Made by a program: the position numbers and the translations under genes | The notes under the pieces: model-generated | Databases searched by the model: none | What the model saw: the letters and a program-made list of their open reading frames with translations, nothing else | What the model was told of the DNA's origin: nothing | In this document: piece after piece, positions 1 to 3,951 of the stretch | How positions within the stretch are numbered: the first letter of the stretch is position 1 | Layout of the letters: the number at the start of each line of letters is the position of its first letter | From: DATFUL01 sp041499035 | GTDB taxonomy: Bacteria; Patescibacteriota; Microgenomatia; UBA8517 | DNA length: 6,243 bases | Reading direction: 5' to 3' | Assembly: GCA_041499035.1 (NCBI GenBank) | Contig: JBGQJK010000034.1 | Location: 1 to 6,243, forward strand

Positions 1-331
1 AGACGGAGCCGGCTTCTTCATGGTAATAGTGGGCAAAAACTCGGGTGGAGCAAAAGGCAATATCACGGTTAGCACCTCAGTGGGCGGTGGAGCAGGACCC
101 AACCTGGAAGGCCTCTACCTTGCAGACGGGACATTCAGTGACGGAGCAGGCGCAACCAGGCTCAGTGTCAGGGGAAGTGTTGTTGCTAACTCGGCTAACC
201 TGCAACGTAACCTAGGAGGTGCAGCCAACCTTAACCCATCGGAGCTTTTTGAGTATGCACCGGATCAGACACTCCTTTTCCCCTCAATATTCGGTGCCAG
301 GAGAATCAACTGGAAGGAAGTGGCACCCTAG
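1..331 (+). CDS. C-terminal end of an uncharacterised CPR surface-type protein (partial)
   Basis: The frame is open from the first full codon at position 2 to a TAG at 329-331, so the gene begins outside the window and about 109 residues are visible. The first internal Met is at position 20, but residues DGAGFF precede it in frame and there is no reason to start there. The visible part is rich in Gly, Ser, Asn and Ala, has no cysteine and no membrane segment, and contains LEGLYLADGTF, LSVRGSVVA, LQRNLGG, a Pro-Ser-Glu-Leu-Phe-Glu-Tyr block and the end NWKEVAP. From memory, this order (EG..ADGT, RGS.VA, L.RDL or L.RNL, P.E.F.Y.PD, W.EVAP) closes large predicted extracellular proteins of Microgenomates and related CPR bacteria, often near pilin genes; no function is established. 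It converges with the GspJ-like gene and shares a CTAG stop overlap with it. The C-terminal identity is moderately sure; function is unknown. Confidence 0.7.
   Translation, partial: DGAGFFMVIVGKNSGGAKGNITVSTSVGGGAGPNLEGLYLADGTFSDGAGATRLSVRGSVVANSANLQRNLGGAANLNPSELFEYAPDQTLLFPSIFGARRINWKEVAP
293..327. terminator. possible 7-bp stem at the convergent gene ends
   Basis: GGTGCCA (293-299) and TGGCACC (321-327) are exact reverse complements around a 21-base loop, ending just before the shared CTAG stop overlap. There is no U-tract on either strand, so an intrinsic terminator is not supported; it could still separate the converging transcripts. Confidence 0.2.
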
Positions 332-834
332 TAGTTCCGGAGAAACACCTCGGTGGAAGTAGTAACAACTGCGTTTTCCACCCCTGTAGCCGAAGCATCC
401 GAGCCCTGCAAATTAATTTTTACCGAAGATGGAGTACCGGCAGTACCAAGCTTACACGTAAAGGAGCAGCCGGTAACATTTACCGTATCATTTGTAAGCT
501 TGGCGGATTCGGAAGCCACATACCCGACTTTACCTGCAGCGCCCACATTTACGCAGGAAAAAGAAGTAGTAGCACCCTCCTGGTCAAGATAATTTATAGC
601 CGCGGTGTTAGTGTTGCTACAATCCGTAATTGCATTGGCATTTCTAAGCTGACGCTCAATTACTCCCATAGAATAGTTTAAATTCTCCCTAACTCTTATT
701 AACGATTCGCTTTTTTTGCCGCCACCGAGAGTTGAAAGCACGGACCTGGTAATCAAAATGCCGAGAACCGCAAAAATTGAAACAACTACAAGGATTTCCA
801 AAAGTGATAACCCTGCTTCTGTTTTTTTAATCAT
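328..834 (-). CDS. GspJ/PilW-like minor pseudopilin
   Basis: A 168-residue class III prepilin-like protein, probably part of the tip or priming complex of the pilus. The leader is MIKKTEAG; cleavage is expected after Gly8, giving a mature start LSLLE with Glu at +5, followed by a hydrophobic helix (about residues 9-30). The stretch after it, RVRENLNYSMGVIERQLRNA, is typical of the GspJ/PilW type, where the helix runs on into a segment of the form 'I..qLr.A'. The rest is Ser/Thr/Asn-rich with four Cys (GspJ-size, somewhat short). The ATG overlaps the TGA of the GspI-like gene (ATGA at 831-834) and has a strong Shine-Dalgarno GGAGG five bases upstream, so it is translated with its neighbour. 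The J assignment rests on position after H and I and on the N-terminal pattern; PilW is an equivalent name. There is no GspK-like gene downstream. Confidence 0.8.
   Translation of the reverse strand: MIKKTEAGLSLLEILVVVSIFAVLGILITRSVLSTLGGGKKSESLIRVRENLNYSMGVIERQLRNANAITDCSNTNTAAINYLDQEGATTSFSCVNVGAAGKVGYVASESAKLTNDTVNVTGCSFTCKLGTAGTPSSVKINLQGSDASATGVENAVVTTSTEVFLRNY
446..503. repeat. nested inverted repeat inside the GspJ-like gene
   Basis: CCAAGCTTAC (446-455) is the exact reverse complement of GTAAGCTTGG (494-503). Between them CGGTAA (471-476) and TTACCG (480-485) form a 6-bp stem with a 3-base loop CAT. The two stems nest into one long hairpin. It lies in coding sequence (KLTNDTVNVTG to CKLG), so it may be chance or may slow translation. 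Confidence 0.6.
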
Positions 835-1298
835 CTTTCCCTCCAGTCAGAAAACTGAGTTGCGCTGGTAACTATATGAACCCCGGTAGAATCAGTCCAC
901 GAAACTTTGACATCGGCCTGAACAATGGTCTTAGCACTAACAAGCTTTGAAGAAAAGGAAACCTGCCTTATAAACGGAGTCCCCGTAATAAAATCGTTTG
1001 CATTGCAGACTCCGTTTTTTGACCATGAGGCATCAGTTAAAACACTATCTTTTAAACACCAGTCGGGGGTAAGCCTGTTGGTCATAAAAGTATCTATTCT
1101 GTTGTCCCGTTGGCCCCGAAGCCACTCTGTTGCGGCTTGAGCATATCTGCCGGCTAAGGTTTCGTTTTTGGAAAAACTGGCATTTGCCAGGGTTTTACTC
1201 ACAAGTGAGACTAAAACCACAATAATAAGAGCGCTAATGCCGATAGCAATTACAAGTTCAAAAAGGGATTGTCCTTCCGATAACTTTAATTTAATCAT
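831..1298 (-). CDS. GspI/PilV-like minor pseudopilin
   Basis: A 155-residue prepilin-like protein. The leader MIKLKLSEG ends in Gly9; the mature start is QSLFE, with Glu at +5 but polar Gln at +1, where the usual residue is Phe, Leu or Met. A hydrophobic helix (FELVIAIGISALIIVVLVSL) follows, then the segment GRYAQAATEWLRGQRDNR, which resembles the GspI/PilV pattern 'A..A.e.lr.qRd'. The C-terminal half has short beta-like stretches and ends SATQFSDWRER; a terminal Trp-Arg is common in CPR proteins of this type, as I recall. Two Cys (in DWCLKD and NGVCNA) could form one disulfide. The ATG at 1298 overlaps the TGA of the GspH-like gene, with GGAGG nine bases upstream. In the type II/IV systems I partners with H, J and K in a short complex that starts pilus assembly; that role is inferred here. 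Confidence 0.8.
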   Translation of the reverse strand: MIKLKLSEGQSLFELVIAIGISALIIVVLVSLVSKTLANASFSKNETLAGRYAQAATEWLRGQRDNRIDTFMTNRLTPDWCLKDSVLTDASWSKNGVCNANDFITGTPFIRQVSFSSKLVSAKTIVQADVKVSWTDSTGVHIVTSATQFSDWRER

Positions 1299-1786
1299 TG
1301 AATTTGTCCTCCGGAGCTCAGGGTTGTAACACTCTTGTTTCCCGTTCCTGTCTGAGTCAGAGTTAAAGTTACTGTTGTGTTAAGGGGAATATTGGTTCCG
1401 TTTCCGAGGACATTAAATGTTATCGGGTTTTGGCCAACTGGAGCAATTGTCAGGTTTACGTCGACCGACAAAAATATATCTTTAGTTGTAACCAGCCCCC
1501 CGCTGCAATTCGCTTGAATTCTATACTCTGAAGCAGAAACAACGTTGAAATTGTACCCGATAAGACTATTTGGAGCGTTGCATTTTGGATCGCTTGGTTT
1601 TTGACCCGCCAGCGCAATTTCTTGGGCAAGGCGTAAATCTCCTTGAATCTGCTTATTGGCATCAATCACTGCCTGCCGCCTCGAAAAAGTCCTAAAACTG
1701 GCATAGCCTGCCCCAAAAAGAATTCCAATAATTGAAAGGGTTACTAAGATTTCAATTAAAGTGTATCCGCGGAGCAGTTTTGTCAT
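1295..1786 (-). CDS. GspH/FimT-like minor pseudopilin
   Basis: A 163-residue prepilin-like protein. I start it at ATG 1786 (MTKLLRG, then YTLIEILVTLSIIGIL); an upstream in-frame TTG at 1792 would add only two residues and has no ribosome binding site. Cleavage after Gly7 gives Tyr at +1 and Glu at +5. After the helix, NKQIQGDLRLAQEIALAGQKP matches the GspH/FimT hallmark (a helix of the form 'l...LrlAr.eAi..g'), and the end LSSGGQIQ fits the Gly-rich close of that family. The beta-rich C-terminal domain has two Cys, 35 residues apart. It is the first gene of the H-I-J block, preceded by a 45-bp gap with a TATATT box and no clear Shine-Dalgarno sequence, so translation may start on a very short leader. 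It overlaps the GspI-like gene by ATGA. Confidence 0.82.
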   Translation of the reverse strand: MTKLLRGYTLIEILVTLSIIGILFGAGYASFRTFSRRQAVIDANKQIQGDLRLAQEIALAGQKPSDPKCNAPNSLIGYNFNVVSASEYRIQANCSGGLVTTKDIFLSVDVNLTIAPVGQNPITFNVLGNGTNIPLNTTVTLTLTQTGTGNKSVTTLSSGGQIQ

Positions 1787-1792
1787 TTTCAA

Positions 1793-1807
1793 CTATATAC
1801 AATATAC
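1793..1807. repeat. copy 1 of a 15-bp repeat (heptamers TATATAC, AATATAC)
   Basis: The plus-strand 15-mer CTATATACAATATAC occurs here and, identically, at 3304-3318. It is a C followed by two 7-bp units ending in ATAC. Both copies lie in the only two gaps over 40 bp within the run of genes downstream of pilD. Confidence 0.8.
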
Positions 1808-1829
1808 AACATCAGAAAGATTTGTTGAA
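1801..1829 (-). promoter_or_regulatory. possible promoter before the H-I-J block
   Basis: In the 45-bp gap upstream of the GspH-like gene the minus strand reads TATATT at 1806-1801 (five of six to a sigma-70 -10 box), with TTCAAC exactly 17 bp upstream (1829-1824; three of six). The same -10 box with the same spacing occurs in the 3294-3341 gap, which raises confidence a little. Transcription would begin about eight bases before the ATG at 1786. The -35 match is poor, and TATATT is part of an AT-rich heptamer repeat, so it may not be a promoter. Confidence 0.3.
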
Positions 1830-1831
1830 GT

Positions 1832-2308
1832 TTAAGGACTAACGACCTTGTAATTACAGGTACTGCCTCCGCAATTACTTGAACCTCCGCAGGTGACAGT
1901 TGCTCCGCCTTGTTCCAGAGATGCGCAAATTTCGTAGGTAATTCCTCCCACACCCGCGTATACGTATGCCGCCGTGGGCGAAACCGGGTCAAGAGGTGTC
2001 GCAGCGATATAAATATTGGAAGAAGAGCAGGCAGGGGAGCTGTTGTCGCCTTTTAAGGGTCCCGACACGCTAAGGTTAAGTGTTAAGGGATAGCCGTTAC
2101 AATCGGCTTTATACATACCAACCCCGGACCTAACCTGTTCAAGATCGGACTTTCTAATTGCATCCCGCGAGGCTTTGCGGGCGCCCTGAAGTCCAAACAC
2201 GGATAAGCCAACCAAAATCCCTATGATGGAGATCACAACCAAAAGCTCTATGAGTGTGAACCCCGAATTGTAAATTGTTAATTGTAAATTGTTAATTGTT
2301 TTTGTCAT
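1832..2308 (-). CDS. GspG-like type IV pilin, third of three in tandem
   Basis: A 158-residue prepilin. The 16-residue leader is MTKTINNLQLTIYNSG; residues Asn6 to Asn14 are encoded by a heptamer repeat (see separate entry). Cleavage after Gly16 gives FTLIELLVVISIIGIL with Glu+5, then a helix with RKASRD and RKSDLEQV, and the GspG-type core: a helix ending MYKADCNGYPL, the loop TPLDP (shared by the neighbouring pilins as P-x-DP), a Tyr-rich strand and a terminal 'EICASLEQG'. Six Cys, four of them in the last 40 residues in a Gly/Ser-rich tail. The ATG overlaps the preceding pilin's TGA (ATGA, 2305-2308); the Shine-Dalgarno AGGA is eight bases upstream, inside a small inverted repeat. Likely a shaft subunit or a variant of it; major versus minor status cannot be told from sequence. 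Confidence 0.88.
   Translation of the reverse strand: MTKTINNLQLTIYNSGFTLIELLVVISIIGILVGLSVFGLQGARKASRDAIRKSDLEQVRSGVGMYKADCNGYPLTLNLSVSGPLKGDNSSPACSSSNIYIAATPLDPVSPTAAYVYAGVGGITYEICASLEQGGATVTCGGSSNCGGSTCNYKVVSP
2266..2300. repeat. five tandem heptamers inside a pilin leader coding region
   Basis: On the minus strand five 7-bp units follow each other without gaps: AACAATT, AACAATT, TACAATT, AACAATT, TACAATT. They differ only in the first base. They lie between the start codon and the FTLIE codons of the third GspG-like pilin. Because 7 is not a multiple of 3, successive units are read in different frames and encode the non-repetitive string NNLQLTIYN. Loss of one unit would bring a TAG (2250-2248) into frame six codons later. 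Confidence 0.95.
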
Positions 2309-2802
2309 GGTGTTAATCCTGCCGGGCAGGTTCCTCCAGCAAAAACTGTAGCTGAGCTAATTTTTCCCGATTGCCCCGTAGAACACGTAACCCAGAACAT
2401 GTTTGCAGTATTTTCCAACTTTGACCAGAGTACATATTGCGTAGCCGAAGCCGCACCGGTGTTACCCACGCCGTCGGATTGGTACTGATATCTGGGGTAA
2501 GTATTGTCACTTGGATATTTAGGATCTTCGGGGCAGGAACCGGAGAGTCCCAGAGATGTATTTAAAGTTGTACATGGGGTACCTGCGGCCGGAGTCGAAG
2601 CCGAATAGAGGGGATACAGGCTGTTATTTTTATTTGCGAATGCCTCAAGTAGGGTTCTATACTGTGCAAGGTCGGATTTTCTTGCAGTATCTTTTGCCTG
2701 TTTTTGACTGGAGGTAAACGAAGCAACCGCCAAAGCGGCCAAAATTCCTATTATGGAAATGACAACCAAAAGTTCAATCAAGGTGAAAGCTTTATTTCTC
2801 AT
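2305..2802 (-). CDS. GspG-like type IV pilin, second of three in tandem
   Basis: A 165-residue prepilin. I start it at ATG 2802, which overlaps the previous gene's TGA (ATGA, 2799-2802) and leaves a five-residue leader MRNKA; the longer GTG start at 2838 would add 12 charged residues (VRERKD...) inside the upstream gene. The mature start FTLIELLVVISIIGILAAL is canonical, but the residue before the cut is Ala5, not Gly. The helix continues through KQAKDTARKSDLAQYRTLLE, the 'helix-to-YP' junction is NNSLYPLYS, and the P-x-DP loop appears as CPEDPKYP, followed by a Tyr-rich strand, VLWSKLEN and FWVTCSTG. Four Cys. There is no good Shine-Dalgarno, so translation probably depends on coupling to the upstream gene. 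Likely a pilus subunit; paralogue of its two neighbours. Confidence 0.87.
   Translation of the reverse strand: MRNKAFTLIELLVVISIIGILAALAVASFTSSQKQAKDTARKSDLAQYRTLLEAFANKNNSLYPLYSASTPAAGTPCTTLNTSLGLSGSCPEDPKYPSDNTYPRYQYQSDGVGNTGAASATQYVLWSKLENTANMFWVTCSTGQSGKISSATVFAGGTCPAGLTP
2318..2330. repeat. GC-rich inverted repeat over a ribosome binding site
   Basis: The plus strand reads CCTGCC-G-GGCAGG, a perfect 6-bp inverted repeat around one base. On the minus-strand RNA a 5-bp stem with a 3-base loop is possible. It covers the last codons of the second GspG-like pilin (Cys-Pro-Ala-Gly), and its 3' arm includes the AGG of the AGGA Shine-Dalgarno of the next pilin (ATG 2308). Folding would hide that site unless a ribosome is translating the upstream gene. 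Confidence 0.55.
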
Positions 2803-3293
2803 GGTTTTAATTGAAACATCTTTCCGCTCGCGCACCACGCCCCTGACGCTATGCCATTTACATCAGTTGAATTTTCCAAACAGGCCTGAAACGTAAAGTT
2901 ATCTGAATCAATATAATTATAGCGGTAATTCTGCGCCGGCGCTTTCGGATCTTTAGGAACGGTTTGCATATACACTGTGGTGCCTACCTGCCAAGGTGAA
3001 CCCCATACACAAGATGAAGTGCCTCCCGGGTCGCAAGCTTGCATTTGGAAGCTAGCGTCGCTTTTGGGATATGCTCCTTTATCGTTAAAATAAATCCTGA
3101 GGGCCGTTTCCATATTTTTAATATCAGATTTCCTGGCTGCGTCTCTGGCCCGTTGCTGGGAACTGGTGAAAGTAAAAAGGCCGAGTGAGGATATAATGCC
3201 GATAATCGAAATTACCACAAGAAGTTCAACTAGGGTGAAACCTGTATTCAGAATATTGTATTTCATATATTGGGGACTGTGAAGTTTTTTCAT
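2799..3293 (-). CDS. GspG-like type IV pilin, first of three in tandem
   Basis: A 164-residue prepilin. The start at ATG 3293 is preferred because AGGA lies eight bases upstream; an internal ATG at 3266 lacks a ribosome binding site but would give a more usual nine-residue leader (MKYNILNTG). Cleavage after Gly18 gives FTLVELLVVISIIGIISSL with Glu+5. Next come QQRARDAARKSDIKN, the helix ending IYFNDKGAYPKS, the VPKDPKAP loop, a Tyr-rich strand (NYRYNYI) and TFQACLENS: the usual GspG/pilin core. Four Cys (QACDPG, SSCVWG, QACLEN, GAWCAS). It is the first gene after a 48-bp gap that holds a plausible promoter, and leads a block of three pilins joined by ATGA overlaps. Its leader DNA shows a degenerate 7-bp periodicity. 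Role as shaft or minor subunit is not decided. Confidence 0.88.
   Translation of the reverse strand: MKKLHSPQYMKYNILNTGFTLVELLVVISIIGIISSLGLFTFTSSQQRARDAARKSDIKNMETALRIYFNDKGAYPKSDASFQMQACDPGGTSSCVWGSPWQVGTTVYMQTVPKDPKAPAQNYRYNYIDSDNFTFQACLENSTDVNGIASGAWCASGKMFQLKP
3244..3271. repeat. degenerate heptamer repeat in a pilin leader
   Basis: On the minus strand four successive 7-bp units read AATATAT, GAAATAC, AATATTC, TGAATAC, loosely NNNATAC, the same form as the intergenic repeats but on the opposite strand. They encode part of the leader of the first GspG-like pilin (around QYMKYNILNT). The units are imperfect, so the periodicity could be chance. Confidence 0.4.
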
Positions 3294-3300
3294 TGGCAGT

Positions 3301-3305
3301 TTCCT
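3301..3305 (-). promoter_or_regulatory. ribosome binding site deciding the start of the first tandem pilin
   Basis: The minus strand reads AGGAA at 3305-3301, with AGGA ending eight bases before ATG 3293. It supports the longer 18-residue leader over the internal ATG at 3266. Confidence 0.55.
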
Positions 3306-3332
3306 ATATACAATATACTACATACAAAATAC
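3304..3332. repeat. AT-rich heptamer repeat in the gap before the tandem pilins
   Basis: After C3304 the plus strand has four contiguous units TATATAC, AATATAC, TACATAC, AAAATAC, all NNNATAC. The first 15 bases (3304-3318) are identical to 1793-1807, in the other gap of the cluster. Confidence 0.8.
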
Positions 3333-3340
3333 TTTACCAA
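3312..3340 (-). promoter_or_regulatory. possible promoter before the tandem pilins
   Basis: On the minus strand TTGGTA (3340-3335; four of six to TTGACA) is followed after 17 bp by TATATT (3317-3312; five of six to TATAAT). Transcription would begin near 3305 and the AGGA ribosome binding site would lie at the very start of the transcript. It begins just downstream of the atypical pilin's stop codon, which suits an internal promoter of the cluster. Confidence 0.4.
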
Positions 3341-3341
3341 G

Positions 3342-3950
3342 TCATTGTTTAATACATTTCACATCCTTAGGATGTTGTCCGCAATATATCTGCAAATCAT
3401 ATTCTTCGATAGTAATGTACATAGGGACATTATTGACGCGCCCGAAGTTACATGACCGGTTCCCGCACATTACCCCCCGCGCAGCAAGTTTCGCGTCATA
3501 CCCCGGTTCATCCAATCCTTCCAGCGCTCCAAAAAGTTGATAGCGGCTGCCGTCGGAAAAGTAATCATAACTTGTACCCTTACTCAAATTTGGATCGCCA
3601 GGGATGGTGCTCATATAAACCTTATTTATCCCCGGAGTTAAGTTTATCCATGTGTCGTGGCCCCAGCTGCACCGGGTTAGTTTCACCGTAAAGTTCCCGT
3701 TAGAGTCGGGTGCCGGAGTAGAGTTTGGGTCTTTGCATACAATCATTTTTCCTTCAGTTGTCGAAAGGGGAAAAACGCCATAATCCGCGTAATAAGCGTC
3801 TATTGCCGCCTGAACATTGCCGATGTCATCCCTTCTTGTTTGATCTCTAGACCGCTTGAGGCTTAAGGCAAAGTTCGGCCAGGAAACCGCAACCAAAACA
3901 AGAAAGATAATGATTAAGGAAATCGTTTCGGACTTAGAAAATAATTTCAT
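3342..3950 (-). CDS. atypical pilin-like protein without the prepilin cleavage motif
   Basis: A 202-residue membrane-anchored protein related to the three GspG-like pilins next door. The N-terminus is MKLFSKSETISLIIIFLVLV, one hydrophobic helix, then SLKRSRDQTRRDDIGNVQAA, a helix ending DAYYADYGVFPLS, the IPGDPNLS loop and YDYFSDGSRYQLFGALEG: the same order as in its neighbours. There is no G/FTLIE site. In an ungapped alignment anchored on the shared RSRD/RARD, Phe4 matches +1, Glu8 matches +5 and Pro25 matches +22, so only the leader (three residues) and Gly-1 (Leu here) are lost. A C-terminal extension holds MCGNRSCNFGR, VPMYITIEEYD and a Cys pair near the end; six Cys in all. I recall similar proteins in Microgenomates. 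The ATG lies one base after pilD's TAA, so the two are co-translated. It may be unprocessed and act as a membrane anchor or assembly factor; this is inference. Confidence 0.8.
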   Translation of the reverse strand: MKLFSKSETISLIIIFLVLVAVSWPNFALSLKRSRDQTRRDDIGNVQAAIDAYYADYGVFPLSTTEGKMIVCKDPNSTPAPDSNGNFTVKLTRCSWGHDTWINLTPGINKVYMSTIPGDPNLSKGTSYDYFSDGSRYQLFGALEGLDEPGYDAKLAARGVMCGNRSCNFGRVNNVPMYITIEEYDLQIYCGQHPKDVKCIKQ

Positions 3951-3951
3951 T

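Noticed and set aside
353..592. Plus-strand open frame opposite the GspJ-like gene
   Set aside because: Antisense shadow of a gene with clear prepilin features; no ribosome binding site and no recognisable product.
711..717. A7 run in the GspJ-like gene (and another at 822-828) as a programmed frameshift site
   Set aside because: The frame reads through to a sensible full-length product and no alternative frame continues with family features; homopolymers are common at Lys codons.
2803..2838. GTG start extending the second tandem pilin by 12 residues
   Set aside because: The extension is charged, lies inside the upstream gene, and the ATGA overlap at 2799-2802 fits the pattern at the other junctions.
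3033..3042. 10-bp palindrome GCAAGCTTGC in the first tandem pilin
   Set aside because: Isolated palindrome without loop, partner copies or position relative to a gene start; consistent with chance.
2266..3332. CRISPR-like array from the AT-rich repeats
   Set aside because: Units are 7 bp without spacers and there are no cas genes; they are simple tandem repeats.
831..3344. UGA recoded as an amino acid (Gracilibacteria-type code)
   Set aside because: UGA ends five genes here, four of them in ATGA overlaps with correct downstream starts, and Trp is encoded by UGG; the standard bacterial code fits.
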